From: Chroococcidiopsis sp. CCMEE 29
Lineage (GTDB): Bacteria > Cyanobacteriota > Cyanobacteriia > Cyanobacteriales > Chroococcidiopsidaceae
Length of the DNA: 64,000 bases
NCBI RefSeq assembly: GCF_023558375.1
Contig: NZ_CP083761.1
Location: 496,001 to 560,000, forward strand
Direction of reading: 5' to 3'
Positions 16,463 to 26,385 of this stretch are shown one piece after another. Below the pieces are notes generated by a model. That model did not search any database and was not told where the DNA came from. It was given only the letters and a program-made list of their open reading frames with translations. How positions within the stretch are numbered: the first letter of the stretch is position 1; every line of letters starts with the position of its first letter. Position numbers and translations under genes: made by a program.

Positions 16463-19400
16463 TAAGTGACCTTGAATTGATCAGCACTAGCTTGTAGCTC
16501 TTGAGCTAGAGCTAGCAAATCCTTAAATGAGGCGGAAACTACACTGGCTTCATTTGAGGTTTTGCTAGCGATCGCCGCCACATCACTCATAGTTATAGTT
16601 ACAGCTTCAGAGGCTTGAGATTGTGCCACTGCGGCAGATGCGATCGCCGCAACTAATTCGCCAATCTGCGCACTCACTGCTGTAATTTGGTTCAAACTAG
16701 AGCGGGTTTCATCCACCAGACGAGTACCGGTAACAACTTGCTCAGTACCAGCTTCCATTGCTGCCACCACTTCCTTAGTTTCAGTCTGAATATCTTTCAC
16801 CAAACTTTCGATTTCTGCTGTCGCTTCTGCCGATTGACGGGCTAGTGCTCGCACTTCGTCAGCCAAGACTGCAAATCCTCGTCCTTCTTCCCCAGCGCGC
16901 GCAGCTTCAATCGAAGCCTTGAGTGCTAGTAAGTTGGTTTGAGCTGCAAATCTGCCGATCAGGTTCACCACTTTGGAAATCTTTTGCGAAGATTCACCCA
17001 ACCGCTTCACTTTCTTAGAGGTTTCTGCCACCGTCTCCCGAATGGTCATAATTCCTTCTACAGTTCGGTTCATAGCAGCATCACCCGCTTCTACTGTCTG
17101 CGTTGCCTGCTGTACCGCTGCTTCCGCTTGCTCAGCACTTTGAGCCACGGCGCGAATTGAGCTGGACATTTCCTCAATTCGATCCAACGCCGCATTGATT
17201 TCTTCAGCTTGTCGCAAGGCTTCTGTCGATAGCTCTTTGACTGAACCTTCACTACTGCTAGTCGTGGTCGCCACTTGTTTGGCCGCCGCTTGTACTTGGG
17301 TAACAATTTTGCGCAAGCTGTTAATCGTCGCGTTGTAAGAGTCAGCCACTGTGCCGATTTCGTCTTCGGTTACACTGGCACGGATAGTCAGGTCGCCTCT
17401 ACTTACCGGGTCAACTTCCATTAGAAGTTCTAGCGCTCGTTTCTGGAGTTGTTCTTTAGCAGTCTTTTGCTGTTCCAGCAGTTGGGCGCGCTCAAGGGCA
17501 AATCCTACTTGCGTGGCTAACTGAGCAAACAAATCAACTTCTCCCTGCTGCCAAGCACGTGCTGCAGAACATTGATGGGCAATCAATAAACCGAAGAGTT
17601 GTCCATCTTGAAGAATTGGGGCGACCAAGTTAGCTTTGACAGCAAACGGTTCGAGCTGTTTGATATGGCATTCGCTGAAGCCAGCTTTGTAAATGTTGTC
17701 TGTGGCTTGGACGCGACCTTGACGATAGAGTTCTACATACTGCTCGGCAAAGCAAGGGTCGTCAATTTTTGCTCTCACAGCTTTAGGCCAACCACTAGCG
17801 ACGGATTCAGCGATGACTGTGCCTTGCCATTGCTCGTTGAAGCGATAGACAACGACGCGGTCTGATTGCAAGGCACAGCGAGTTTCTTGCACTGCCGTGT
17901 CAAAGATACTGTCGGCTTGTGAAGATTGAGCCAATTGGACAGTAATGTCTTTGATTGCCTGCGCGCGCTTGGCTTCAGTTTGCTGCTGTTCTAGTAAAGT
18001 TACGCGGTCTAAAATAAATCCCAGTTGAGATCCCAACTGCCTGAGAAAATTGATTTCAGTTTGCTGCCAAGCATGAGGAGCGGTACAGTGATGAGCAATC
18101 AGCAAGCCGAAGAGTTGACCATCTTTTAGAATTGGCGTCACCAGACTAGCCTTAATTTGCAGTCTTTCCATTAACTTCAGGTGTTCAGGGTGAAGACCTG
18201 CCTCAAACACGTTATTGACCGGAACTACACGACCTTTTATGTATGCTTGGATCAGAGGTTGTCCAATACAAGGGTCTTCTATTTTGTTCGCTAGGGCTTG
18301 CGGCCAATCTGGAGCAACCGCTTCGGCTGCGATGTACCCACTCCAGTCTGCGTTGAAGCGATAGATGACCACGCGATCTGCATTTAGGATTTTTCGGGCT
18401 CCTCTAAGTGCCTTGTTGAAGACAGAATCTACGTCTTGAGAGCCACGGGTGCGAAAGAAGGAAATGTTTGTAAAAAAGCGTGCTTGTTCAGCTTGGGATT
18501 CTTGGTTCTGGAGGAGGGCTTGTTCCCGGTTCTGAAGCTGGTCTGCCATTAGATTGATGTTAGACCCCAGCATGGCGATTTCGTCTTCCCCTGTCACAGC
18601 AATGCGGGTATCAAGTTCTCCTTGACCTAATTTTTCTACTGCCTTGGTAGCAGCTAGAAGTGGACGTGTGGCTCGGTTAGCAATAGAGGCAGCGATCGCA
18701 CTTACCAACAATGCTGTCACCGCAGTTCCAATGGCAAAGGTCAGCAGCAAACTTCTCTGCGGTGCAAATGCCTCTGCTGTTGCCTCAGTAATGATAGTGC
18801 TCCAGTTCAACTCTGGCAGCCCCTCCATGGCTTCCAAGGGAGCGTAAGCAAGTAAGTGTTTATTCTTATCAAGCCGATCAATATCTAGTATGGTTGCAGG
18901 CTTGTTTGCCGCTTGCAATTGAGGAAACTTGGCAAATAGTGCCTTAGCATCCTGACTTAAATTATTCGGTTTTTCTGCTACAAAAAATTTATTGTCAGGA
19001 CCAACTACCAGGAATTCGTCTGCGCCGTTTCCGTAGCGTTTGATCAAATTGTCTATTGCTTTCACTGGCATGCGCGATCGGACCACGCCGATTGTTTCAT
19101 CCGTGACAGCATCTTTAACAGGCGCAGCGAAGTGAATGACAAGATCTCCAGTAGATATTTCTGGAGGGCTAATAACAGGCTCACCAGTTCTAAGGGCTTG
19201 CTGAAAATACTTCCGATCCTTGTGATTGCCAAGGCGCTTCCCTTGCGACTGGGCAATTACATTACCATTTAGATCGAACACTGCAATGCTGTCATAGGCC
19301 TTGTAAATCTGTGCAATACGGTTTAGCATCACTTCTCTTTCTTGGAGAGTTGTTACTGCCTGCACTTTAGAGTTACGGAGAATAGGGAGATTAGCCATTA

Positions 19401-19806
19401 CCTGAATATCTCCATACCGCTCAAACATGAAATACTGGATCTCCTCGCTTAGAGCCTGGACACGGCTTTGCTTATCTTGTTTAATTTGCTTAGCAAGCTG
19501 GTGGTCGGCAAAATAATAAGCGGTTGCGCCAATTGTCAATACTGGCAGCGTGCCCAGGGCGATCGCCAAAGCAACAGCTTTGGTTCTCAAACTGAATCCT
19601 TGCCACCAAGAACGAGTAACCTGTGGTGGAGTGGTTTGTTCCTGTTCAGTGCCAACCGAGGTTTCTATGTCTCGATCAAAGTTTTGTAAGTTGTTAAAAC
19701 TCAGCTCTATCTGGTCAGTAGAAATTAGCTCGGAAGATAACTGATCGTCATCAGAATTACTGTTAGAATTACTTTCGGGTTTGTTAGGTTGAGCAGAAGA
19801 AATCAT
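16462..19806 (-). CDS. pixJ: Methyl-accepting phototaxis receptor with DXCF cyanobacteriochrome GAF
   Basis: This 1114-residue membrane receptor has, in order: an acidic N-terminus, TM1 (about 76-98), a periplasmic dCache-type sensor ([19 protein letters not shown]...YFQQAL), TM2 (about 355-375), HAMP, GAF1, GAF2, a second HAMP-like linker and a methyl-accepting signalling domain with the hairpin tip [20 protein letters not shown]2 has both cyanobacteriochrome cysteines, C685 in DDPCF and C713 in ECHIKQL. Their 28-residue spacing matches the blue/green TePixJ type. GAF1 has DPCI (C513) but no canonical Cys-His, so it probably does not bind bilin covalently. It sits in a full pix-type cluster and should drive phototaxis. 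Confidence 0.88.
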   Translation of the reverse strand: MISSAQPNKPESNSNSNSDDDQLSSELISTDQIELSFNNLQNFDRDIETSVGTEQEQTTPPQVTRSWWQGFSLRTKAVALAIALGTLPVLTIGATAYYFADHQLAKQIKQDKQSRVQALSEEIQYFMFERYGDIQVMANLPILRNSKVQAVTTLQEREVMLNRIAQIYKAYDSIAVFDLNGNVIAQSQGKRLGNHKDRKYFQQALRTGEPVISPPEISTGDLVIHFAAPVKDAVTDETIGVVRSRMPVKAIDNLIKRYGNGADEFLVVGPDNKFFVAEKPNNLSQDAKALFAKFPQLQAANKPATILDIDRLDKNKHLLAYAPLEAMEGLPELNWSTIITEATAEAFAPQRSLLLTFAIGTAVTALLVSAIAASIANRATRPLLAATKAVEKLGQGELDTRIAVTGEDEIAMLGSNINLMADQLQNREQALLQNQESQAEQARFFTNISFFRTRGSQDVDSVFNKALRGARKILNADRVVIYRFNADWSGYIAAEAVAPDWPQALANKIEDPCIGQPLIQAYIKGRVVPVNNVFEAGLHPEHLKLMERLQIKASLVTPILKDGQLFGLLIAHHCTAPHAWQQTEINFLRQLGSQLGFILDRVTLLEQQQTEAKRAQAIKDITVQLAQSSQADSIFDTAVQETRCALQSDRVVVYRFNEQWQGTVIAESVASGWPKAVRAKIDDPCFAEQYVELYRQGRVQATDNIYKAGFSECHIKQLEPFAVKANLVAPILQDGQLFGLLIAHQCSAARAWQQGEVDLFAQLATQVGFALERAQLLEQQKTAKEQLQKRALELLMEVDPVSRGDLTIRASVTEDEIGTVADSYNATINSLRKIVTQVQAAAKQVATTTSSSEGSVKELSTEALRQAEEINAALDRIEEMSSSIRAVAQSAEQAEAAVQQATQTVEAGDAAMNRTVEGIMTIRETVAETSKKVKRLGESSQKISKVVNLIGRFAAQTNLLALKASIEAARAGEEGRGFAVLADEVRALARQSAEATAEIESLVKDIQTETKEVVAAMEAGTEQVVTGTRLVDETRSSLNQITAVSAQIGELVAAIASAAVAQSQASEAVTITMSDVAAIASKTSNEASVVSASFKDLLALAQELQASADQFKVT

Positions 19807-19844
19807 GATTGAGTAGCTTAGTTAAAATAATGACTGGTTAGTTT

Positions 19845-19976
19845 GCAACCTTCACTAGAAGGTTTGCTATGACAACATGCCAGGTACTTCCCCCTTTCTC
19901 AGCGGCGAGCAGAGAGGGATTTTCCTTAGTTGGCTTCCCGTTTTTGTATTCCCCAACCCGCCTTTTAAAACGGGTT
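19845..19976 (-). other. Two hairpins in the pixI-pixJ gap
   Basis: The 198-bp spacer before pixJ holds two inverted repeats. One is CCTTC/GAAGG (19849-19853 with 19858-19862) extended by GCAA/TTGC. The other is AACCCG/CGGGTT (19955-19960 with 19971-19976). No U-run follows either, so processing or partial attenuation between adaptor and receptor is more likely than full termination. This is an inference. Confidence 0.35.
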
Positions 19977-20004
19977 AGTAAAGTTAAATATTGTGCATAT
20001 GTTT

Positions 20005-20601
20005 TCAGACTGCCTTGGAAACTTCTGGCTGAGGCATCCCAGCGATAATAGAGTTACTATCTAGAACCACTAGAATTTCGCCATTGGATTTCAGCCAGTA
20101 CCCGCGTAAAAATGGCACTAATTCAGGGGTTACAGCAGATAATGGGGGTGATTGAATCGAATCTGGATTGCACCATTCCATGTCTTCTATACGGTTTACT
20201 AATAGCCCAAGCATCTTTTTACCAGTCTTAAAGCTAGCTGCTTGCTGTCTGCCTGAAGCCTGCTGGGTGCTGCTATGAATTACAATTGCCATGTAAGTGG
20301 AGCGGCTATTTGCTTGCTGGTATAAAGGGTAAAGCCCGATCAAATGACCTAAATCCACCATCCAGAGAATTTCACCCCGCCAGTTATACACACCCATCAC
20401 CCAGGCTGGCATGTGAGGAATAGGGACAATTTGGGCAATGGGAATGGTGAGTACTTCCGTCATCTGATGCACTGGCAACATAGCAGTAATATCAGGTAGC
20501 AGGTGAAATCGTAAAAACTGTTGTTCCATCTCTGTTATTTGTAATGTGTTTGGCGTTCCCGATAAAATACCCCTCGATAAAAAATCAGAATCAGATAACA
20601 T
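20005..20601 (-). CDS. pixI: CheW-like adaptor
   Basis: This 198-residue protein has a central CheW domain: FLRFHLLPDITAMLPVHQM, then IVPIPHMPAWVMGVYNWRGEI, LVNRIEDMEW and SNGEILVVLDSNSI. It should couple the PixJ receptor to the PixL kinase. The start at ATG 20601 has GGAGAG 7 nt upstream. The position between the CheY-like gene and the receptor gene matches the pixGHIJL order. Confidence 0.85.
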   Translation of the reverse strand: MLSDSDFLSRGILSGTPNTLQITEMEQQFLRFHLLPDITAMLPVHQMTEVLTIPIAQIVPIPHMPAWVMGVYNWRGEILWMVDLGHLIGLYPLYQQANSRSTYMAIVIHSSTQQASGRQQAASFKTGKKMLGLLVNRIEDMEWCNPDSIQSPPLSAVTPELVPFLRGYWLKSNGEILVVLDSNSIIAGMPQPEVSKAV

Positions 20602-20663
20602 TGCTGCTCTCCTGGTGATGCCGCATGATTGTTAGTACTTGCCGGGAGCTTCTCCCAATAGCC

Positions 20664-21029
20664 TTAACCTTTAATCAGTTGCTTAACAGTTTGCAACAGT
20701 TGTTGTTGGTCGATTGGCTTGGCAATATAAGCATCTGCTCCTTGTTTCATCCCCCAGAATTTATCCATTTCGCTACCCTTAGTTGAGCAGATGACAACGG
20801 GAATTTTGCTCGTGTTTGCTTCAGATTTCAGATCGCGACATAGTTCAAACCCGCTACGACCAGGCAGCACAACGTCCAGGATAATCGCATCTGGTTTTTG
20901 GCTACTAATTTTTGCTAAAGCCTCTTCTCCGCTACCAGCTGTTTCAACATTTAAGCCACCTCGCTTTAGGCAGCTAGCAATAACTTGCATCTCCGTTATG
21001 GAATCTTCAACAATTAAAACTGTACTCAT
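20664..21029 (-). CDS. pixH: CheY-like response regulator
   Basis: This 121-residue single receiver domain has the acidic pocket VEDS, phospho-Asp in IILDVVLPGRSGFEL, the conserved Thr/Ser region VICSTKG and the Lys of IAKPID. There is no output domain, as in CheY/PilH. PixH-type regulators modulate type IV pilus motility downstream of the PixL kinase. It lies 62 bp before pixI and 91 bp after pixG in the same direction. Confidence 0.88.
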   Translation of the reverse strand: MSTVLIVEDSITEMQVIASCLKRGGLNVETAGSGEEALAKISSQKPDAIILDVVLPGRSGFELCRDLKSEANTSKIPVVICSTKGSEMDKFWGMKQGADAYIAKPIDQQQLLQTVKQLIKG

Positions 21030-21120
21030 GGCATTAACCTATTAAAAAATAGAAATTGACTGGATTTTGGCTGAATCACAAATTAACTGAAGTTAATTGC
21101 AAACGCTTTTTTGCATTACT

Positions 21121-22290
21121 CTATAGGGAATAATGGTTTAGATACTTGTTAGCTACTTCCAACACTGTTCTTCCATCTACTGGTTTACTCAGGAAATCTG
21201 TAGCTCCAACAATTTTTGCTCGGACTCGATCAATGATGCCGTCATTTCCAGTCAGAATAATAATTGGGGTGTTGCGGAAAGCAGAAACCTTACGCAGTTG
21301 GCTACAGATCTCATATCCATTGGTATTTGGCATAACTAGATCTAAAAAGATCAAATCTGGTTTGTGGGTTAATAAAGCGGCGATCGCCCGTAGCGAATCT
21401 TGTATCGCTAGAAATTGGTAGCTTCCTGTTGTTAAAATCTGTTCTAGACTTTGACAAACTAAAGGACTATCATCTACACAAGCAATCAATGGTCTCTTAG
21501 AAGCAGCCGGAGAAAGTGGTGTTGGTGTTACTGGAGACGGAGGAGCAACTGGAACTGCTAAGTCAGGAATTTCAATTAACTCCATTAATCCTGCTTGAAT
21601 GTAAGGTAGTAGTGAATAGGTTACTTCCTTCACATCTCGATTCATAGCCAAAGCTAAATCCCGCAGGGTGCGCTGTCCATCCAGTAGTTTTGTTAGATTT
21701 TGGTAAACACTGGGTGATACTTGTTGCTGAAGTTGCTCTGGCTGATTGATTACAGGTGCTCGATTCGGGTAACAATCTGTCATTTTAGCTTGTTGCCAGA
21801 CTTGCCAAACTTGTTTAACTTCAGTCAGCAATTGTTCTGGATCAAGCAACACCAATTGTGGCATCGATAAGTTTTCTGGTTTAACCTGATAAGTTAAATA
21901 CATTGCTTGAGTAACATCAAACAACACTTCAGTAACGATGGAACCAATCATCTTTACTGCTTGCTCTCGGGAAATTTTTTGCTGTTCTACACCTGCGACC
22001 AACAACTGGTATTCCCAACAACGCCTAAACGTTGCTGCTGAGGAGTTAGAAAGGGCAGCTTTTAGTTGATGAATATCAATTTCGGGGCAATTATGCTTAA
22101 CATTTCTTAGCCAGCGCCTGACTGTATGTTCACCTCCACTTGCATACAAAATTCGACCAAGGAATAGGCAAATATCCCATTCTTCACCATTGGAATTTTT
22201 TACTAATAAATGTCCGCTAAATCTATCTTGTTTTAAAGTGGTAAATCTACTAACAAGATCAGTAGTAGTAATAGTTTCTGCCATCTTCAT
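21121..22290 (-). CDS. pixG: PatA/PixG-type response regulator
   Basis: This 389-residue protein has an N-terminal DUF4388/PATAN region (LVSRFTTLKQDRFSGHLLVK...FLGRILYASGGEHTVRRWLR). A Pro-rich linker (VAPPSPVTPTPLSPAAS) follows, then a C-terminal receiver with CVDDSPLVCQSL, phospho-Asp in IFLDLVMPNTNGYE and FLSKPVDG. PATAN regulators bind the PilB/PilC pilus machinery or related targets to set movement direction. It is the first gene of the six-gene minus-strand cluster. The ATG at 22290 is used; an ATG two codons later is equally possible. Confidence 0.85.
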   Translation of the reverse strand: MKMAETITTTDLVSRFTTLKQDRFSGHLLVKNSNGEEWDICLFLGRILYASGGEHTVRRWLRNVKHNCPEIDIHQLKAALSNSSAATFRRCWEYQLLVAGVEQQKISREQAVKMIGSIVTEVLFDVTQAMYLTYQVKPENLSMPQLVLLDPEQLLTEVKQVWQVWQQAKMTDCYPNRAPVINQPEQLQQQVSPSVYQNLTKLLDGQRTLRDLALAMNRDVKEVTYSLLPYIQAGLMELIEIPDLAVPVAPPSPVTPTPLSPAASKRPLIACVDDSPLVCQSLEQILTTGSYQFLAIQDSLRAIAALLTHKPDLIFLDLVMPNTNGYEICSQLRKVSAFRNTPIIILTGNDGIIDRVRAKIVGATDFLSKPVDGRTVLEVANKYLNHYSL

Positions 22291-22854
22291 ATCAACTCTT
22301 TTTCTACAAACAGCTTGTGTTCATTGCAGGCATTAAAAAAACTAGGGTTGATAACTAAATACAAACGTTTCATCGCCAATACTTTGCATCAAAAACTACT
22401 TATCAAAAATTTAAATGGCATTAATCCAAAATATTCCGTTTTAACAGACACAGCCAAAACAGCTACTATTGTGGTTACTAAATTTTAACTGCGAACAAAA
22501 AAATAGCATTGAAAAACAGCCCAAAAGCTAGATCGGAATGTATCTTCGATCATGGCATCAGCTTAATTAAGCAAGTAACCGTATGAATACTGAATTTACC
22601 TAACTAAACTTGGGCTTACGTACGTGTTTATAGTGTTTCTTATTTATCTAAAAAAGCTTCTTTATGTACTATTTTGGGCTTAGGACTTCTAAAGATACTA
22701 CTTGACTATCCATCCAAAGGAGTTATTTAATTAGTAAATTTTGCCACTTCAGTGCAACACTACAGGATAATTTAAAGGTACTAGTGAAACTTATCTTTTA
22801 TCACTGTGGTTGAAGCCAAATAAAAGTTAAATTTTGAAAGCGCCATGCTTTCAG

Positions 22855-22936
22855 AGGGGTCAGGGGTCAGCGAACCCACTCCTAAAAGGTATGAGGAATT
22901 TTACTCTATTTCCCTAACCCCCGACCCCTGACCCCT
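22855..22936. repeat. Inverted repeat AGGGGTCAGGGGTC
   Basis: AGGGGTCAGGGGTC (22855-22868) is exactly reverse-complemented at 22923-22936, enclosing 54 nt. Each arm is itself a tandem GGGGTCA heptamer. It could be a small non-autonomous element or a pair of opposed heptamer repeats. It has no visible target duplication. Confidence 0.7.
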
Positions 22937-23029
22937 TCTTGTGGTAAGCTACTAGCTGGAGCTTTGGATAGGCGATCGCCTCGTCGGGCATTCGTTAAGC
23001 TCAACTGTTGTGCAGTCCTTTTTTTAACT

Positions 23030-23199
23030 CTTTACCAAGCTTTTACATAGGCAACTTGCCTATTTATCGTGTCTTTACGCTTTGAAGGCTATCTATATTG
23101 AAAAGCCGTTTATAGCTTTTGTTGATGTCTTCACTAAGTTTTTACATTGACAATTCTTTATTTACCCGGTCTTTACACTTGAGGAGCGGGCTACATATT
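23030..23199 (+). promoter_or_regulatory. Duplicated array of TTTAC direct repeats with 11-bp period
   Basis: Two imperfect copies of a roughly 70-bp module start at 23030 and 23129. Copy A has boxes CTTTACCA (23030), TTTTACAT (23041), ATTTATCG (23062) and CTTTACGC (23073). Copy B has CTTCACTA (23129), TTTTACAT (23140), ATTTACCC (23160) and CTTTACAC (23171). Within each pair the spacing is exactly 11 bp, the spacing used by OmpR/PhoB-class regulators. The array ends about 130 bp before the first gene of the polysaccharide island and probably controls it. Confidence 0.6.
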
Positions 23200-23311
23200 A
23201 CGATGATTACGCAGGCTGCGTAATGAACATGGTTGCTCAGCTCCCGGACGGTTTTAACTGAAATCTACTAACAATAAAAACTAGTCTTCTGAAACAATTC
23301 GAGGTAATTAT

Positions 23312-24085
23312 ATGAAAGCGGTGATCTTGGCTGGAGGACTTGGTACTCGCCTGAGTGAAGAGACCAGTATTAAGCCAAAGCCCATGGTCGAGGTTGGCGG
23401 TAGACCTATTCTGTGGCACATTATGAAAATCTACTCTGCCTATGGCATAAATGATTTTATCATTTGCTGCGGTTACAAAGGCTACATAATTAAGGAGTAC
23501 TTCGCCAACTACTTCTTGCACATGTCAGATGTCACATTTGACATGCGGTTTAATCAAATGAATATTCATTGCGGCTATGCTGAACCCTGGCGGGTCACAT
23601 TAGTAGATACAGGTGACAATACCATGACTGGTGGTCGGCTGAAGCGGGTGAGGGAACATGTTGGCAGTGAAACCTTCTGCTTTACTTATGGTGATGGTGT
23701 CAGCAGTGTCAATATCCAAGAGCTGATTGCCTTTCACAAAGAACAAGGAACTTTAGCAACCTTAACCGCTACCCAGCCACCCGGACGTTTTGGAGCGATC
23801 TGCTTAGGAGAAGAGCAGACTAAAATTACTAGCTTCCAAGAAAAGCCAGGCGGAGATGGCGCTTGGATCAATGGTGGTTATTTCGTCTTAGAACCTGAAG
23901 TCATTGACTACATTGCAGATGATTCCGCAGTTTGGGAGCAGGAGCCATTAGAGAAATTAGCTCATCTTGGACAGCTATCTGCTTACAAACATGATGGTTT
24001 TTGGCAGCCGATGGATACCTTACGAGATAAAAATTACCTAGAAGACCTTTGGCAGAGTGGTACTGCCCCTTGGAAGGTATGGTAA
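23312..24085 (+). CDS. rfbF: Glucose-1-phosphate cytidylyltransferase
   Basis: This 257-residue nucleotidyltransferase has the signature [21 protein letters not shown] at its N-terminus. Family-specific stretches follow, including [17 protein letters not shown] and [10 protein letters not shown]. It makes CDP-glucose, the entry point to CDP-deoxyhexoses. The start ATG 23312 has GAGG 8 nt upstream. It opens a plus-strand island of sugar-nucleotide and glycosyltransferase genes, and the duplicated 11-bp-period boxes lie directly upstream. Confidence 0.92.
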   Translation: MKAVILAGGLGTRLSEETSIKPKPMVEVGGRPILWHIMKIYSAYGINDFIICCGYKGYIIKEYFANYFLHMSDVTFDMRFNQMNIHCGYAEPWRVTLVDTGDNTMTGGRLKRVREHVGSETFCFTYGDGVSSVNIQELIAFHKEQGTLATLTATQPPGRFGAICLGEEQTKITSFQEKPGGDGAWINGGYFVLEPEVIDYIADDSAVWEQEPLEKLAHLGQLSAYKHDGFWQPMDTLRDKNYLEDLWQSGTAPWKVW

Positions 24086-24132
24086 GCAGGTTAGTTAAAT
24101 AATTCGTTGCAGTTCCAGGATCAAAAGTACTT

Positions 24133-25347
24133 ATGTATGATTTTGTGATTGTAGGTGGCGGCATAGTTGGGCTCGCTAGCGCTATGGCATTGGGAAAACG
24201 TTATCCTGATGCCCGTGTATTAGTTTTAGAAAAGGAAAATAATTGGGCATATCACCAAACTGGAAATAACAGCGGTGTGATTCACTCTGGCATTTACTAC
24301 AAGCCAGGAAGTTTCAAAGCTAAGTTCTGCCGTGATGGTAGTCGCTCAATGGTGCAATTTTGCCAGAAGTATGGAATAGCTTATGAAGTCTGCGGTAAGG
24401 TAATTATTGCTACTGAACAAAAGCACCTACCATTGCTAGAAAACCTCCATAAAAGAGGCTTAGAAAATGGCTTAGATGTCAGAAAAATCAGCGCAGAGGA
24501 AGTCAAGGAAATTGAACCTCACGTTAGTTGCCTAGCTGGACTTCGCGTAACTTCAACGGGAATCGTTGACTATAAGCAGGTTTGCCAAAAATATGCTGAG
24601 CTGATTAAAGCCCAAGGTGGGGAGCTGTGTCTTAATACTAAAGTTGAAAAGATCAGAGAAACTAGTGCAGGTCAAATAATAGAAACAAACAACGGTACCT
24701 TTGAGACTCGCTTTGCGATCAATTGTGCCGGTTTACATAGCGATCGCGTTGCCAAATTAGGGCAGGTTGATCCTAAAGCTAAGATTGTTCCTTTTAGAGG
24801 AGAATACTACGAACTTAAGCCAGAAAAACGCTATCTTGTCAAAACGCTAATATATCCGGTTCCCAATCCAGCTTTTCCTTTTCTGGGTGTCCACTTCACC
24901 CGCATGATTGATGGTAGCGTTCACGCTGGACCCAATGCAGTGCTTAGCTTAAAGCGCGAAGGCTACAAGAAAACAGACTTTGACCTGCGGGATTTTACCG
25001 AGGTCATAACTTACCCTGGTTTCTGGAAATTGGCAGCAAAACATGCTGATGAAGGAATTCAGGAAATTATTCGCTCCTTCAGTAAAGCAGCTTTTGTGAG
25101 TAGCCTGCAAAAACTAATTCCTGAAGTTCAAGTAGATGATTTAGTTCCTACCCACGCTGGGGTGAGGGCGCAAGCGTTGATGAACGATGGTAAGCTGGTG
25201 GACGACTTTTTAATTGTTGAAGGTAGAAACGCTGTTCATGTTTGCAACGCACCTTCTCCAGCTGCCACTTCTTCGCTGGAAATTGGCAAAGCGATCGCTT
25301 TGGCAATTCCTGAACAGCAGCATCTAAAATCAGTAGTTGAAGTATAG
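24133..25347 (+). CDS. lhgO: FAD-dependent oxidoreductase, L-2-hydroxyglutarate oxidase-like
   Basis: This 404-residue DAO-family flavoprotein has the FAD motif IVGGGIVGLASAMALGKRYP. The strand NSGVIHSGIYYKPGS and the C-terminal THAGVRAQALMNDGKLVDDF are typical of LhgO/YgaF. LhgO oxidises L-2-hydroxyglutarate at the membrane. Its place between a cytidylyltransferase and an epimerase suggests it may instead oxidise a hydroxy group on a sugar or lipid intermediate of the polysaccharide; that is inference. The gene is 47 bp after rfbF. Confidence 0.8.
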   Translation: MYDFVIVGGGIVGLASAMALGKRYPDARVLVLEKENNWAYHQTGNNSGVIHSGIYYKPGSFKAKFCRDGSRSMVQFCQKYGIAYEVCGKVIIATEQKHLPLLENLHKRGLENGLDVRKISAEEVKEIEPHVSCLAGLRVTSTGIVDYKQVCQKYAELIKAQGGELCLNTKVEKIRETSAGQIIETNNGTFETRFAINCAGLHSDRVAKLGQVDPKAKIVPFRGEYYELKPEKRYLVKTLIYPVPNPAFPFLGVHFTRMIDGSVHAGPNAVLSLKREGYKKTDFDLRDFTEVITYPGFWKLAAKHADEGIQEIIRSFSKAAFVSSLQKLIPEVQVDDLVPTHAGVRAQALMNDGKLVDDFLIVEGRNAVHVCNAPSPAATSSLEIGKAIALAIPEQQHLKSVVEV

Positions 25348-25359
25348 GATTTTATACAA

Positions 25360-26385
25360 GTGAAAGTATTAGTAACTGGGACTGAAGGTTATCTTGGCTC
25401 GTTATTGCCTCCGATGTTAATGCAACGGGGGCATGAAGTTATTGGAGTAGACACTGGCTTCTACAAGGTTGGCTGGCTGTACAACGGGACTGAACTCACT
25501 GCCAAGACTTTGAACAAAGATATTCGACACATCACCGCTGAAGATTTGCAAGGTGTCGAGGCGATCGTTCATATGGCGGAACTCTCAAACGATCCAACCG
25601 GACAACTAGCGCCCAATATTACCTACGAAATTAACCATAAAGGTTCAGTTCGCTTGGCAACCTTAGCTAAGGAAGCTGGCGTGCGTCGCTTTATTTATAT
25701 GTCCTCGTGCAGTGTATACGGCGTTGCTACCAAGGGTGATGTGACGGAAGAATCTCCTGTCAATCCGCAAACAGCTTATGCAGAATGTAAAACGCTGGTA
25801 GAGCAGGATGTCATGGCAATGACTGGTGACAGTTTCTCTCCCACCTTTATGAGGAATGCTACCGCCTTTGGTGCCTCGCCCAGGATGCGCTTCGATATCG
25901 TCTTAAACAACTTAGCAGGTCTGGCATGGACTATCAAAGAAATTAAGATGACGAGCGACGGTACGCCCTGGCGACCATTAGTTCATGCCCTTGATATTTG
26001 TAAGGCAATTGTTTGCACTCTGGAAGCGCCGCGTGACATTGTGCATAATCAAATCTTCAACGTTGGAGATACTGCGAACAATTATCAAGTTAAAGAAATT
26101 GCTGAAATTATTGCCGAAATCTTTAAAGGATGCAAGTTGAGCTTTGGGGAAAACGGTTCAGATAACCGCAGCTATCGTGTCTCATTTGATAAGATTAACC
26201 AAATACTGCCAGGATTCAAGTGTGAGTGGAATGCGGCTCGTGGTGCCCAGCAGCTGTTCGATTTGTTTACTCAAATTGATATGACAGAAGAGACTTTCTT
26301 GTTTAGAGGATTTACTCGCTTGAAACAGTTGGAGTATCTGATTCGTACCCAACAAATTGATCAAGGTTTCTTCTGGAACAAGTAG
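25360..26385 (+). CDS. NAD-dependent sugar epimerase/dehydratase
   Basis: This 341-residue extended SDR protein has VTGTEGYLGSLLPPML (a GxxGxxG variant) at the N-terminus. The catalytic Ser appears in YMSSCSVYG, and the Tyr and Lys lie in TAYAECK (Y-x-x-x-K). It probably acts on the CDP- or other nucleotide-sugar made by its neighbours. The start is GTG 25360, 12 bp after the LhgO-like stop, suggesting co-transcription. A hairpin terminator follows at 26408. The exact substrate cannot be read from sequence. Confidence 0.82.
   Translation: MKVLVTGTEGYLGSLLPPMLMQRGHEVIGVDTGFYKVGWLYNGTELTAKTLNKDIRHITAEDLQGVEAIVHMAELSNDPTGQLAPNITYEINHKGSVRLATLAKEAGVRRFIYMSSCSVYGVATKGDVTEESPVNPQTAYAECKTLVEQDVMAMTGDSFSPTFMRNATAFGASPRMRFDIVLNNLAGLAWTIKEIKMTSDGTPWRPLVHALDICKAIVCTLEAPRDIVHNQIFNVGDTANNYQVKEIAEIIAEIFKGCKLSFGENGSDNRSYRVSFDKINQILPGFKCEWNAARGAQQLFDLFTQIDMTEETFLFRGFTRLKQLEYLIRTQQIDQGFFWNK

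Larger units (their letters stand above)
22291..23311. other. Long intergenic region between divergent pix and polysaccharide clusters
   Basis: This is about 1 kb without a supportable gene. It is AT-rich near the pixG start, then holds a 14-bp inverted repeat (22855-22936) and a duplicated array of TTTAC boxes (23030-23199). It must contain the promoters of both divergent clusters. I saw no RNA gene. Confidence 0.6.

Noticed and set aside
23030-23199. Duplicated module considered as a CRISPR remnant or MITE
   Set aside because: The copies are only imperfectly similar, there are no terminal inverted repeats, and the inner 11-bp periodicity fits a regulator array better.
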